Part shown: in pieces, positions 1 through 8,695 of the stretch
Position numbering within the stretch: position 1 is the stretch's first letter
How the letters are laid out: each line of letters starts with the position of its first letter
Source: Citrobacter amalonaticus
Lineage (GTDB): Bacteria; Pseudomonadota; Gammaproteobacteria; Enterobacterales; Enterobacteriaceae
Direction of reading: 5' to 3'
Assembly (NCBI RefSeq): GCF_001559075.2
Contig: NZ_CP014015.2
Span: 4,216,001 to 4,280,000 of the forward strand
Length of the DNA: 64,000 nt
Position numbers and translations under genes: made by a program
Notes under the pieces: model-generated
The model's database searches: none
What the model saw: the letters and a program-made list of their open reading frames with translations, nothing else
What the model was told of the DNA's origin: nothing

Positions 1-572
1 GTATCCAGCGGCGTGGCCTGGCTGATCCCGTCAATCCCCATACGCAACGTATTCATATCACCGCCACTGGCGGTATGTCCGGTAAAGATGATCTGCAGCG
101 CATCGACCAGTCCCGGCGCGGTGGCGGCAATATCCTGCGGTGGCAACCAACTGGTCATCTGCACCGGGAAGGAGATGAGCAGCACCACATAGCCAATCAT
201 CGCCGGGTTGAACGGGTTTTGTCCCAGACCGCCATACAGTTGCTTAGCGATGATCACCGCGAATACCGTACCGAGGATCACCATCCACCAGGGGGCGAGG
301 GGAGGAATACTGACGGCAAGCAGCAGACCGGTCAGCAGTGCGGAGTTGTCTTTTAAAATCGCCACTACCGGCTGTTTACGTAATCTGAGTACAGCGGCCT
401 CCGCCAGCAACGCACTGGCGCAGGCGAGTACGATCTGGAACAGCGTTCCCCAGCCGAAAAACCACCATTGCACGGCGATGCCCGGCACCGCAGCCAGTAA
501 GACCAGCAGCATAATGCGCGAGGTTTGACGCTGATTATGCGTGTAGGGAGAACTTGCGATTCTGAATACCAT
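1..572 (-). CDS. rsxD: RsxD, membrane subunit of the Rsx electron-transfer complex (partial)
   Basis: Inner-membrane subunit of the Rsx (Rnf-type) complex, which in E. coli keeps the SoxR sensor reduced. The gene runs off the left edge, so only about 190 codons are present. The start ATG (572-570) follows the rsxC stop with no gap, indicating translational coupling in the rsxABCD order. Several hydrophobic segments are visible. The last complete codons include a Ser-Gln-Ala-Thr-Pro motif whose Thr is residue 187, the position where this family carries covalently linked FMN. The remainder of the gene, including the C-terminal membrane segments, lies outside the window. Identity is by strong recalled similarity to E. 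coli RsxD. Confidence 0.95.
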   Translation of the reverse strand, partial: MVFRIASSPYTHNQRQTSRIMLLVLLAAVPGIAVQWWFFGWGTLFQIVLACASALLAEAAVLRLRKQPVVAILKDNSALLTGLLLAVSIPPLAPWWMVILGTVFAVIIAKQLYGGLGQNPFNPAMIGYVVLLISFPVQMTSWLPPQDIAATAPGLVDALQIIFTGHTASGGDMNTLRMGIDGISQATPLD

Positions 573-2714
573 TTATTCCTCGTTAACAACCTGCTGCTGA
601 GCGTCTTTTTTGGCTTTTGCGCGCGCTATCGCGGCGGCGATGGCCGCCTTGCGTGGGTCGACCGGTTCCGGGGAGGGTTCTGCCGGTTCGCTGCTGGCCT
701 GTTGCGCCTGCTTGCGCGCCTTCGCACGGGCGATAGCGGCCTCGACGGCGGCTTTACGCGGATCCACCGGTTCAGCCGGTGCGGCAGGTTCGCCGCAGGC
801 CTGTTGTTCCTGTTTGCGCGCTTTTGCACGGGCGATAGCGGCCTCGACGGCGGCTTTACGCGGATCCACCGGTTCAACCGGCGCGGCCGGTTCGCCGCAG
901 GCCTGTTGTTCCTGTTTGCGCGCTTTTGCACGGGCGATAGCGGCCTCGACGGCGGCTTTACGCGGATCCACCGGTTCAACCGGCGCGGCCGGTTCGCTGC
1001 TGGCCTGTTGTTCCTGTTTGCGCGCCTTCGCACGGGCGATAGCGGCTTCGACGGCAGCCTTGCGCGGATCGGCGTCCACTGCGGTGACGTTCTCGGCCTG
1101 TTTTGCTCGTGCCAGCGCTTTACGCGCTTCGCGGGCGGCAATGACCGCGCTATTGTCCGGCTTCTCACCAGCTTTGATCATCACCGGTTGAGTTGCTTGC
1201 GCCTGTTTCTCTTTTACGCGAGCCAGAGCGGCGGCAATGGCATCCTGATCTTTCGCCGCAGGCTGCACGGCGGCTTTCTTATGACGTTCCAGACGCGCCG
1301 CTTTTTCTCGCTCCAGGCGAGCCTGACGCGCTTCAAACCGCGCTTTAGCCTCTGCCGCGCGTTTCTCTTCCTGGCTTATTGCATAAAGCTCGGCTTTTTC
1401 CTGACGGAAATATTGCACCAACGGAATATTGCTCGGGCAAACCCAGGCACAGGCGCCGCATTCAATGCAATCGGCAATGTTATGCGCCGTGGCTTTGTCA
1501 TGCTGTTGCCCTTTACTGAACCAATAAAGCTGCTGGGGCAGAAGGTCGGCCGGGCAGGCGTCGGCGCAGGCGCTACAGCGAATGCAGCCCTTCTCTTCCT
1601 GAGGTTCACCCATCTCTGTCGCTGACGGCGCCAGCAAACAGTTGGTGATCTTTACTACCGGCACATCGAGCCACGGCAGGGTGAAGCCCATCAGCGGGCC
1701 GCCCATAATCACCATCTGATCGGCAGAAGGGCAAAAACCGGCATCATTTAACAGATGGCGCACCGGTGTCCCCAGCCTCGCCCAGACGTTGCCTGGACGA
1801 CTGACCGCTTCACCGGTGAGGGTCACAACCCGTTCGGTAATCGGTTCGCCATCGACGATCGCGCGTTTTACCGCATACGCCGTACCGACGTTCTGCATCA
1901 GCACGCCGATGTCGGAGGAACGACCGCCGTGCGGAACCTGTTTCCCGGTCAGGATTTGGGTCAGCTGTTTTGCGCCGCCCGACGGATATTTCGTTGGGAT
2001 GACGCGCAGTGAGATATCCCGCGCGTCGGCCAGCACCGCACGCAGCATTGAGATGGCCTGCGGTTTGTTATCTTCGATACCGATGAGGACTTCACGCGGC
2101 TGCAGAATATGCGCCAGGATGCGGATACCCTCGACAACCTGCGCCGCACAATCTTGCATCAGACGGTCGTCGGCGGTGATATAGGGTTCACATTCCGCCG
2201 CGTTGATGATCAGCGTTTCAATTTTGTCGCCGCCGCCCTGCAATTTATTGCCGGTTGGAAAGCCAGCGCCGCCCAGTCCAGCGACGCCGAACTGGTGAAT
2301 GCGCTCGATGAGGGTTTCGCGGCTCTGCGAACGGTAATCCTGCCAGCCTTCGCGTTCAATCCAGCGGTCTTCGCCGTCGGCATCGATGATCACGCTCAGC
2401 TCAGCTAATGCCGAAGGATGCGCCGTTGAATGGGGGGCAATGGCGACCACCGTCCCGGAGGTGGGGGCATGAACCGGAAGCATTCTTCCCCATCCACAGG
2501 TCAGCGCTTGTCCGCGCAATACATGTTGCCCTTCGGCGACGCACAGTTCCCCCTGTGCGCCGATATGCTGTTTGAGCGGCATAACGAAGCGCTGCGCGAG
2601 GGGAACCTGGCGCAGCGGCGTGCCGTTTGACTGGGTTTTCATTTCCGGCGGATGAATACCGCCGTTGAAATCCCAGATCCTATCTTTTCTGAAAGCAGAG
2701 AATAACTTAAGCAT
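573..2714 (-). CDS. rsxC: RsxC, NADH-binding iron-sulfur subunit of the Rsx complex
   Basis: Peripheral subunit thought to accept electrons from NADH and feed them into the Rsx/Rnf complex. At 713 residues it is close to the usual length. A flavin/NADH-binding core carries the Gly-rich stretch GLGGAGFPTG near residue 147. Two [4Fe-4S] motifs of the CxxCxxCxxxCP type lie at about 377-388 and 416-427. A charged, helical, probably coiled region follows, and the last 165 residues are five imperfect repeats rich in Ala, Lys and Arg. It overlaps rsxB by 8 bp and abuts rsxD. The tail repeats are typical of the family, but their number varies between strains. Confidence 0.96.
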   Translation of the reverse strand: MLKLFSAFRKDRIWDFNGGIHPPEMKTQSNGTPLRQVPLAQRFVMPLKQHIGAQGELCVAEGQHVLRGQALTCGWGRMLPVHAPTSGTVVAIAPHSTAHPSALAELSVIIDADGEDRWIEREGWQDYRSQSRETLIERIHQFGVAGLGGAGFPTGNKLQGGGDKIETLIINAAECEPYITADDRLMQDCAAQVVEGIRILAHILQPREVLIGIEDNKPQAISMLRAVLADARDISLRVIPTKYPSGGAKQLTQILTGKQVPHGGRSSDIGVLMQNVGTAYAVKRAIVDGEPITERVVTLTGEAVSRPGNVWARLGTPVRHLLNDAGFCPSADQMVIMGGPLMGFTLPWLDVPVVKITNCLLAPSATEMGEPQEEKGCIRCSACADACPADLLPQQLYWFSKGQQHDKATAHNIADCIECGACAWVCPSNIPLVQYFRQEKAELYAISQEEKRAAEAKARFEARQARLEREKAARLERHKKAAVQPAAKDQDAIAAALARVKEKQAQATQPVMIKAGEKPDNSAVIAAREARKALARAKQAENVTAVDADPRKAAVEAAIARAKARKQEQQASSEPAAPVEPVDPRKAAVEAAIARAKARKQEQQACGEPAAPVEPVDPRKAAVEAAIARAKARKQEQQACGEPAAPAEPVDPRKAAVEAAIARAKARKQAQQASSEPAEPSPEPVDPRKAAIAAAIARAKAKKDAQQQVVNEE
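576..1070 (-). repeat. Five in-frame tandem repeats encoding the RsxC tail
   Basis: Residues 549-713 of RsxC are five successive units beginning with Asp-Pro-Arg-Lys-Ala-Ala. The first three are 34 residues (102 bp), the fourth 35, and the last is shortened to 28. The DNA units at about 799-900 and 901-1002 are nearly identical, so the array is recent or homogenised at nucleotide level. Units two and three carry Ala-Cys-Gly where one and four have Ala-Ser-Ser. All unit lengths are multiples of three, so gain or loss would preserve frame. Confidence 0.93.
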
Positions 2715-3285
2715 GTTGTTCCACGGGGATATTACGCACGGGGATCGTGTTCAAATCCCACTTCCAGCTGTCAGGCGTTTCGGCGACCGGACGCAGTTCA
2801 ATGCAGTGAGTCGGGCAGGGGTCCACGCACAGATTGCAGCCCGTGCACAAATCACTCATCACCGTGTGCATGGCGCGCGTTGCGCCAATAATGGCGTCCA
2901 CCGGACAGGCCTGAATACACTTGGTGCAGCCGATACAGTTGGCTTCATCAATCACCGCCAGCATGCGGACTGGCGCAACATCCTGTTCATCGCCATCAAT
3001 CGGCTGAGGGTCCACGTTCAGCAGTTCAGCTATTTTTAACATCACCGCTTCGCCGCCGGGCGCACAGCGGTTAATTTTCTCTCCCTGGCTACCAATGGCT
3101 TCCGCGTAGGGGCGACAGCCGGGATAGCCGCATTGCCCACACTGGCTCTGCGGCAGAATCTCATCGATTTTTTCAACGACAGGATCATCCTCCACCGCGT
3201 AACGGCGGGAGGCGTAACCCAGGATAGCGCCGAACACCAGGCCCAGCAGGCTCACGGCGGCAACGGCAATCCAGATAGCATTCAT
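2707..3285 (-). CDS. rsxB: RsxB, ferredoxin-like subunit of the Rsx complex
   Basis: Iron-sulfur electron carrier of the Rsx/Rnf complex, 192 residues. A single N-terminal membrane helix (about residues 4-25) anchors it. Then comes a Cys-rich cluster motif CGQCGYPGC near residue 49, followed by two 8Fe ferredoxin-type motifs, CIGCTKCIQACP and CTGCNLCVDPCP. All expected cysteines are present. The gene overlaps rsxA by one base and rsxC by eight, so the operon is tightly coupled. Identification is firm from the combination of motifs and position. Confidence 0.96.
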   Translation of the reverse strand: MNAIWIAVAAVSLLGLVFGAILGYASRRYAVEDDPVVEKIDEILPQSQCGQCGYPGCRPYAEAIGSQGEKINRCAPGGEAVMLKIAELLNVDPQPIDGDEQDVAPVRMLAVIDEANCIGCTKCIQACPVDAIIGATRAMHTVMSDLCTGCNLCVDPCPTHCIELRPVAETPDSWKWDLNTIPVRNIPVEQHA

Positions 3286-3866
3286 TACAACTTCACCAAA
3301 CCACTAAAGCCCATAAAGGCCAGAGACATTAATCCGGCGGTAATCAGCGCAATGGCATTACCGCGAAACGGTGCCGGGACATCTGCAACGGCGAGACGCT
3401 CGCGAATCGCCGCAAACAGCACCATCACCAGCGAGAAGCCGACGGCGGCGGAAAAACCGTACAGTGCCGACTGTAAAAAGTTATGGCCGAGATTGATATT
3501 CAGCAGCGCGACACCGAGCACCGCGCAGTTGGTGGTGATCAGCGGTAAGAAAATCCCCAGCAGACGATAGAGCGCTGGGCTGGTTTTGCGCACCACCATT
3601 TCGGTAAATTGCACCACGACCGCGATAACCAGAATAAAGGCCAGCGTGCGCAGGTAAATGAGATCGAGCGGGATCAGGATCCAGGTGTCAATCAGCCAGG
3701 CGCAGATAGAGGCTAGCGTCATCACAAAAGTGGTCGCAAGCCCCATCCCCATCGCAGTTTCCAGCTTTTTGGAAACGCCCATAAAGGGACAAAGGCCCAG
3801 AAACTTAACCAGTACAAAGTTATTGACCAGTACAGTTCCGACAAACAGCAGCAGGTAATCAGTCAT
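3285..3866 (-). CDS. rsxA: RsxA, membrane subunit of the Rsx complex
   Basis: Multi-spanning inner-membrane subunit of the Rsx/Rnf complex, 193 residues with about six hydrophobic helices. The start was set at the ATG at 3866, giving Met-Thr-Asp-Tyr as in E. coli RsxA. The open frame extends 19 codons further upstream, but those residues are not family-like. It contains the conserved membrane Cys motifs FLGLCPF near residue 25 and TTNCAVLGVAL near residue 110. It is the first gene of the rsxABCD run, so the promoter should lie in the short gap below ydgK. Confidence 0.96.
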   Translation of the reverse strand: MTDYLLLFVGTVLVNNFVLVKFLGLCPFMGVSKKLETAMGMGLATTFVMTLASICAWLIDTWILIPLDLIYLRTLAFILVIAVVVQFTEMVVRKTSPALYRLLGIFLPLITTNCAVLGVALLNINLGHNFLQSALYGFSAAVGFSLVMVLFAAIRERLAVADVPAPFRGNAIALITAGLMSLAFMGFSGLVKL

Positions 3867-3942
3867 TTTTCGGCCTGAAATAAAAAAGCCGCCTATTATC
3901 TGACAATCTACAGCAGGCGACAACAGGTTAACTGTAGGGTTA

Positions 3943-4383
3943 TTACGGGTTCACAAAAGTCGTTTTCACGCGCGACGAGCGCTTGAAATAGGGCACTAAC
4001 AGTGCTGCCGCCAGCAGCGGGAATAGTAACTGACGCACGGCTAATGCGTCGGGCACCGGTGAAAAGGCAAAAGCCTTGACCGCCAGTAAGACGGAGACCA
4101 GCAGCCAGATAATATAGTGCTTCGGCACGCTGCGTCTGCGTTTAAAGAACGCAATCGTCAACCACAGGGTGTAATACCACATGGCGATGGCGGTGAGAAA
4201 AGAGACGCCCCACAACAGCAGGTTGCCGGTACTTTGTTCTGCCAGCGTCGCCAATGTCTGGGGCGAGGCGAGCGCCGTAGCATACAGAAACAGGGCCAGC
4301 GACGCACTCAGCAAGGCGACTAAAAGCCAGGCCAGCGGGCCCAGTAACCAACCGCCAATGCGCTGTGCCGGTGTTGTGGTCAT
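3943..4383 (-). CDS. ydgK: YdgK, DUF2569-type inner-membrane protein
   Basis: Small integral membrane protein of unknown function, 146 residues with four predicted transmembrane helices separated by short basic loops. Length and position just upstream of rsxA match E. coli YdgK, which is about ten residues shorter in memory. There is no catalytic motif. The C-terminus ends in a basic tail after the fourth helix. It lies 76 bp upstream of rsxA on the same strand and may be cotranscribed with it. Function is unknown; the name rests on similarity and synteny. Confidence 0.88.
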   Translation of the reverse strand: MTTTPAQRIGGWLLGPLAWLLVALLSASLALFLYATALASPQTLATLAEQSTGNLLLWGVSFLTAIAMWYYTLWLTIAFFKRRRSVPKHYIIWLLVSVLLAVKAFAFSPVPDALAVRQLLFPLLAAALLVPYFKRSSRVKTTFVNP

Positions 4384-4461
4384 AAAATCTCCGGAATTGC
4401 CAGACGTACCGTTCTTTTTGGGGCAATTATTATAAAGCTTTTACCGGCAAGCGCTACTTTC

Positions 4462-4677
4462 TTATTGCACGTAGTGCCAGACGGATTTCGGTACCTGTCC
4501 AACATCAAAGAGGCGACCGCCGGAGACCAGTTCTGCGCGGCGATGATCGGCCGCGCGATACATATTGATAATGTCGCGATCGTCGGTCAGGGTGTAGTGC
4601 AGGTGATCAAACAGTTTTTCCAGGCTTTCGAGAGAGCTAATTTTGCGAAATTTTAATAAATAATCCTGAACAGTCAT
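4462..4677 (-). CDS. cnu: Cnu (YdgT), Hha-family nucleoid-associated protein
   Basis: A 71-residue Hha/YmoA-family protein that partners with H-NS and StpA to silence horizontally acquired genes; in E. coli it also binds oriC. The sequence shows the family pattern: the N-terminal helix TVQDYLLKFRKI, the central LEKLFDHLHYTL segment and the Asp-Arg helix following it. A good minus-strand promoter precedes it: TATAAT at 4693-4698, with TTCACC 17 bp upstream as a possible -35. That would place transcription start only about nine bases before the ATG, giving an unusually short leader, although other promoters are possible. Confidence 0.95.
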   Translation of the reverse strand: MTVQDYLLKFRKISSLESLEKLFDHLHYTLTDDRDIINMYRAADHRRAELVSGGRLFDVGQVPKSVWHYVQ

Positions 4678-4935
4678 AAACAGGGATCCCTATTATAAAA
4701 ATAAAGCCACGAGTGGTGAAGGTAAAATAAACCTGTCCCGGCGAAAGGAACCGGCAGGCGAAGGCCGAAAAAAAGTATTTTCTTAAGTGGTGTTTGCAGT
4801 GCCAGACGACACCAGAGCGAAGGGTAACGCGCTTCGCCATGACTGGCAATAAGCACAGGCGCGGGAGGCTGCACAATTCGCTTTTTCAGATAATTTTTCA
4901 GCTTTTTCTGCAAGTAATACGGGAAAACCAACCTT

Positions 4936-4957
4936 CCAGGCGACATACGCCGCCTGG
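4936..4957 (-). terminator. Hairpin just downstream of blr
   Basis: A 7-bp perfect inverted repeat CCAGGCG / CGCCTGG with an 8-base loop lies four bases past the blr stop. On the minus strand it is followed by a G/T-rich stretch rather than a clean T-run. It is therefore a plausible but weak terminator or 3'-end-protecting hairpin. The rest of 4678-4935 holds the cnu promoter and no gene I can support. Confidence 0.5.
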
Positions 4958-4961
4958 TGCG

Positions 4962-5099
4962 CTATTTCTGCTGAACAGCGGCGGTCGGTTCGGGAGGCTG
5001 ATAATTATCAATATGGTTGGCGACGCCAAGGAGGACCACGGAAACCGCAAGAACCACCCAACCTGTTAATTCAATAAGACGATCGATGACTGACGACAT
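4962..5099 (-). CDS. blr: Blr, small divisome-associated membrane protein
   Basis: A 45-residue single-pass inner-membrane protein. In E. coli Blr (41 residues) localises to the division septum and affects beta-lactam susceptibility. The translation has the core RLIELTGWVVLAVSVVLLGV followed by HIDNYQPPE, matching what I recall of E. coli Blr. The E. coli start Met is replaced here by Asp, so translation most likely begins four residues earlier at the ATG at 5099. It sits between cnu and divergent ydgJ, as in E. coli. Confidence 0.9.
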   Translation of the reverse strand: MSSVIDRLIELTGWVVLAVSVVLLGVANHIDNYQPPEPTAAVQQK

Positions 5100-5327
5100 T
5101 TGCTTGATTTATCCTTAAATACAGGCAGCAGATGTTACTTAGCAATAATTATCCCGGCAAGTGTTTCGGGAACGATTTCAGCGACTTTATACCGACAAAC
5201 TGCGCGAAAGTGACATTTATTTGACTTAAGTTAAATAACGACCTTTATCGCGTCAGGGTTAGTAAACTATTGTGAGTGGTTCATGGATAGTGTGAAATAG
5301 TCGCAGACTGAAACGAGAGGCATATAT

Positions 5328-6368
5328 ATGAGTGACAACATCCGTGTAGGACTGATTGGCTACGGATACGCCAGTAAAACGTTCCATGCCCCCCTGATTG
5401 ACGGCACGCCGGGACTGGAACTGGCCGTCGTTTCCAGTAGCGATGCAGCGAAAGTGAAGGCGGACTGGCCCTCCGTGGCCGTTGTCTCTGAGCCGAAGCA
5501 TCTGTTTAACGACCCGAATATCGATCTAATCGTCATTCCCACGCCTAACGATACTCACTTCCCGCTGGCCAAAGCCGCGCTGGAAGCGGGTAAACATGTG
5601 GTGGTCGATAAACCCTTTACCGTGACACTGTCACAAGCTCGTGAACTGGATGCGCTGGCGCGCAGCCTGGGGCGGGTGCTCTCCGTTTTCCACAACCGTC
5701 GTTGGGACAGTGACTTTTTGACCCTGAAAGCGATGCTGGCGGAAGGCGTACTGGGCGAAGTCGCCTATTTTGAATCGCATTTCGACCGCTTTCGTCCGCA
5801 GGTGCGGGATCGCTGGCGTGAGCAAGGGGGACCGGGAAGCGGTATCTGGTACGATCTGGCACCGCATCTTCTTGACCAGGCGATCAATCTGTTCGGTCTG
5901 CCTGTCAGCATGACGGTAGATTTGGCCCAGTTACGCCCGGGGGCGCAGTCAACGGACTACTTCCATGCCACGCTGTCCTACCCGCAGCGTCGGGTGATCT
6001 TACACGGCACGATGCTGGCGGCAGCGGAATCGGCGCGTTACATCGTGCATGGTTCGCGCGGCAGCTATGTGAAGTACGGCCTGGATCCGCAGGAAGAGCG
6101 TCTGAAAAGTGGCGAACGCCTGCCGCAGGAAGACTGGGGCTACGATATGCGTGATGGCATCGTCACACGCGTTGAAGGTGAAACGCGAGTGGAAGAGACC
6201 TGGCTGACCGTGCCGGGGAATTATCCGGCGTACTATGCCGGGATCCGCGATGCGCTGAATGGTCACGGAGAGAATCCGGTGCCGGCGAGCCAGGCTATCC
6301 AGATTATGGAACTGATTGAGCTGGGAATTGAGTCGGCGAAACATCGTTCGACGTTATGCCTTGCCTGA
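5328..6368 (+). CDS. ydgJ: YdgJ, Gfo/Idh/MocA-family oxidoreductase
   Basis: Predicted NAD(P)-dependent sugar or cyclitol dehydrogenase, 346 residues, cytoplasmic. The N-terminal Rossmann fold starts with VGLIGYGYASKTFHAP, followed by the family motif DKPFTVTLSQARELD (about residues 88-102; the Lys belongs to the EKP-type motif) and a GFO_IDH_MocA C-terminal domain. The Shine-Dalgarno-like GAGAGG is positioned correctly for the ATG. The substrate is not known. It is monocistronic between divergent blr and convergent add, with a terminator immediately after. Confidence 0.93.
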   Translation: MSDNIRVGLIGYGYASKTFHAPLIDGTPGLELAVVSSSDAAKVKADWPSVAVVSEPKHLFNDPNIDLIVIPTPNDTHFPLAKAALEAGKHVVVDKPFTVTLSQARELDALARSLGRVLSVFHNRRWDSDFLTLKAMLAEGVLGEVAYFESHFDRFRPQVRDRWREQGGPGSGIWYDLAPHLLDQAINLFGLPVSMTVDLAQLRPGAQSTDYFHATLSYPQRRVILHGTMLAAAESARYIVHGSRGSYVKYGLDPQEERLKSGERLPQEDWGYDMRDGIVTRVEGETRVEETWLTVPGNYPAYYAGIRDALNGHGENPVPASQAIQIMELIELGIESAKHRSTLCLA

Positions 6369-6374
6369 TGTCTG

Positions 6375-6405
6375 AAAGGCCCGATGAACACATCGGGCCT
6401 CTTTT
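6375..6405. terminator. Intrinsic terminator between ydgJ and add
   Basis: A perfect 9-bp stem GGCCCGATG / CATCGGGCC with an AACA loop is followed on the plus strand by TCTTTT. On the minus strand the flank is TTTC, so it may also end add transcripts. Confidence 0.88.
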
Positions 6406-6407
6406 CG

Positions 6408-7409
6408 TTATGCCGCCGCCACTTTATCTCGCAGCGCCTGCTTTTCCGCCGCGCTCAGGAAGGCGATTTCCAGTCCGTTAATCTGTGCCTGATGAATCTG
6501 CTCACGGCTCAGTCCTGCTGCCGGTGCCGCAACGGTATATTCGTGAATGATATCCACCCCCTGGACCGCCGGATCATCCGTATTCAGGCTGGCGAGGACG
6601 CCATGCTCAAGGAACGTTTTCAGCGGATGCACGGACAATGATGCCACGGTGCTGGTCTGAATATTCGACGTCAGACAGGATTCGATGCCAATCCGTTGTT
6701 CCGCGAGGAAATCCATCAGCGCCGGATCCTCTACCGCTTTCACGCCGTGACCGATGCGTTCCGCGCCCAGTTCGCAAATAGCCTGCCAGATGCTTTCCGG
6801 ACCGGCGGCTTCACCGGCGTGCACCGTAATGTGCCAGCCCGCGTCACGCGCGCGGTTGAAATGGGACAGGAACAGACTGCCCGGGAAGCCCAGTTCATCA
6901 CCGGCAAGGTCAAGTGCGGTGATCCGATCGCGGTGCGCCAGCAGCGCTTCCAGCTCCTGTAGACACGCGGCCTCGCCGAAAGTCCGGCTCATGATGCCGA
7001 TCAGTTGCGCCTGCACGCCAAAGGTTTTGCAGCCTTCTTGCACGCCGGCAATAACGGCTTCCACCACGCCAGCAACCGGCAGTTGATGCGTCATTGCCAT
7101 GTAACCCGGGGAAAAACGCAGCTCAACGTAGTGCAGGCCATTGCGTGCGGCGTCTTCGATATTTTCAAACGCGACGCGGCGACAGGCGTCGAGGGAAGCT
7201 AAGACTTTTACACCCCAGTCCAGTTTCGACAGAAAGCTCACGAGATCCGGTTCAGTGGCCGTGACCTGTACATGAGGGATCAGCGTTTCAAGGGTTTGCG
7301 CAGGGAGGGGCAAATTGAACTGGCGGCCAAGATCCAGAATGGTTTGTGCCCGGATGTTACCATCAAGGTGGCGATGAATGTCAGTTAACGGCAGGGAAGT
7401 ATCAATCAT
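6408..7409 (-). CDS. add: Adenosine deaminase
   Basis: Cytoplasmic zinc enzyme that hydrolyses adenosine and deoxyadenosine to inosine and deoxyinosine in purine salvage. Zinc ligands and catalytic residues are visible: HRHLDGN near residue 12, HAGEAAG near 197 (His plus catalytic Glu), a GHG motif near 220, and NTDDP near 277 (Asp ligands). The chosen start at 7409 gives Met-Ile-Asp-Thr as in E. coli (333 residues). An in-frame ATG four codons earlier (7421) is the alternative, and neither has a strong ribosome site. Confidence 0.97.
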   Translation of the reverse strand: MIDTSLPLTDIHRHLDGNIRAQTILDLGRQFNLPLPAQTLETLIPHVQVTATEPDLVSFLSKLDWGVKVLASLDACRRVAFENIEDAARNGLHYVELRFSPGYMAMTHQLPVAGVVEAVIAGVQEGCKTFGVQAQLIGIMSRTFGEAACLQELEALLAHRDRITALDLAGDELGFPGSLFLSHFNRARDAGWHITVHAGEAAGPESIWQAICELGAERIGHGVKAVEDPALMDFLAEQRIGIESCLTSNIQTSTVASLSVHPLKTFLEHGVLASLNTDDPAVQGVDIIHEYTVAAPAAGLSREQIHQAQINGLEIAFLSAAEKQALRDKVAAA

Positions 7410-7477
7410 GGTCGCACTCATTATTCGTAGATAAAAGTGCGCGCTATTATAAAAACAAAAGCAGGGGAAAAGCTATG

Positions 7478-7508
7478 TTGCGCAATGATTAATTCCATTG
7501 CGCAATGG
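7478..7508. repeat. Paired direct repeat and palindrome between add and malY
   Basis: The 10-mer TTGCGCAATG occurs at 7478-7487 and again at 7498-7507, exactly 20 bp apart. The second copy is embedded in a perfect 14-bp palindrome, CCATTGCGCAATGG (7495-7508). There is no T-run, so it is not an obvious malY terminator. It lies just past the malY stop and about 70-100 bp upstream of add, so it could be a two-turn regulator site or an mRNA 3' structure. Confidence 0.6.
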
Positions 7509-7512
7509 GGTG

Positions 7513-8685
7513 TCAGCGTACCGATCGGATCGCGTTAATTAATCCGTTCACGCCTTTTTCGAGTTTTGAACGCGGGCACCCGGCATTCAGTCGTACAAAA
7601 CCGCGTCCTTCATCACCGTAGGTATAGCCGGGCATGATGGCGATTTTCTCCTGTTGAATCAACGCATTCTGCAATGCCTTATCATCAATGTTCAATGCCC
7701 GCAGGTCGATCCACGCGAGATAGGTCGACTGCGGCACCGGCCAGTTGAGTTCAGGAAAAGCGTCGTTCAGGGTATCCGCAATGTAGCGTAGATTATCCCG
7801 GAGATACGCCCGCAGCGCGTCCAGCCACGCCTCGCCCTGTTCATAGGCCGCGATATGAGCAGTCAGCGCCAGCACGGCGGGAGAGGACAGACCGTCGCGA
7901 CCTTTTAACGCGTTGAGATACGCATCACGGCTGTCAGCGTCTTCAATCATCCCGTAAGCGCCGGTCAGCGCCGGAATATTGAAGCTTTTGGAGCCAGAGG
8001 TGAACAACGCCCAACTGTCACGCGCCACATGGCTCCAGGGGATGTGCGGCTGTTCGCCCCAGACCATATCCATATGAATTTCATCAGATATTACCCGCAC
8101 GCCGTGACGCTGGCAGCGTTCCGCCATCGCTTCCAGTTCCTCGCGCGTCCAGACTTTACCGGTCGGGTTATGCGGGCTGCACAACAGCAGAATCTTACTT
8201 TCCGGGCGCGCCAGTGCCGTATCCAGTTTCTCCATATCGCAATGCCAGTTGCCATTGCGTTGTTCCAACGCCACCGGGACAACATGACGCTGATTGCCTT
8301 CGATAGCTTTATAGAACGCGTCATAGGCCGGAGTATGGAGCACCACGCCGTCACCGACAGAAGACCACTGGCGGATGAGTTGTGACACCATATAGATTAC
8401 GGAAGGGCCATACACCAGCGATCCGCTATCGATGCGCGTGTTGTGGCGCCGGGCAAACCAGTGGGCAACCGCGCCGAGAAACTCATCATTCTTCCAGCGA
8501 CTGTAGCCCAGCACGCCGTGAGCGAGGCGCTGGTTCAGCGCCTCCAGGATGCAGGGAGCCGTCGCGAAATCCATATCGGAGATGGTAAACGGCAGCAGGT
8601 CGGCAGTGCCGAAGCGATCGGCCACGTAATCCCATTGCGTGCACCACGTACCGTGACGGTCAACAACCTGTGAAAAATCAAACAT
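7513..8685 (-). CDS. malY: MalY, PLP-dependent cystathionine beta-lyase / mal regulator
   Basis: PLP enzyme of the C-S lyase group, 390 residues, cytoplasmic. In E. coli MalY has beta-cystathionase activity and also binds MalT to antagonise maltose-regulon activation. The PLP lysine lies in SGSKSFNIPAL near residue 233, the SPHNPTGK substrate loop near 171, and the C-terminal Arg in FVRLNAGCP. It is second in the malXY operon, 10 bp after malX, and under MalI control from the divergent promoter region. Confidence 0.96.
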   Translation of the reverse strand: MFDFSQVVDRHGTWCTQWDYVADRFGTADLLPFTISDMDFATAPCILEALNQRLAHGVLGYSRWKNDEFLGAVAHWFARRHNTRIDSGSLVYGPSVIYMVSQLIRQWSSVGDGVVLHTPAYDAFYKAIEGNQRHVVPVALEQRNGNWHCDMEKLDTALARPESKILLLCSPHNPTGKVWTREELEAMAERCQRHGVRVISDEIHMDMVWGEQPHIPWSHVARDSWALFTSGSKSFNIPALTGAYGMIEDADSRDAYLNALKGRDGLSSPAVLALTAHIAAYEQGEAWLDALRAYLRDNLRYIADTLNDAFPELNWPVPQSTYLAWIDLRALNIDDKALQNALIQQEKIAIMPGYTYGDEGRGFVRLNAGCPRSKLEKGVNGLINAIRSVR

Positions 8686-8695
8686 GTGCGTGTCC

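Noticed and set aside
576..1070. CRISPR-like array
   Set aside because: Units are contiguous 102-bp coding repeats without spacers and in frame with rsxC.
525..1625. Long plus-strand open frames antisense to rsxC
   Set aside because: They mirror the 102-bp tandem repeats, give low-complexity Arg/Gly/Phe-rich products, and lie opposite a firmly identified gene.
4674..4946. 90-codon minus-strand frame between cnu and blr
   Set aside because: No ribosome site, it covers the cnu promoter, and the aromatic-rich product resembles no family.
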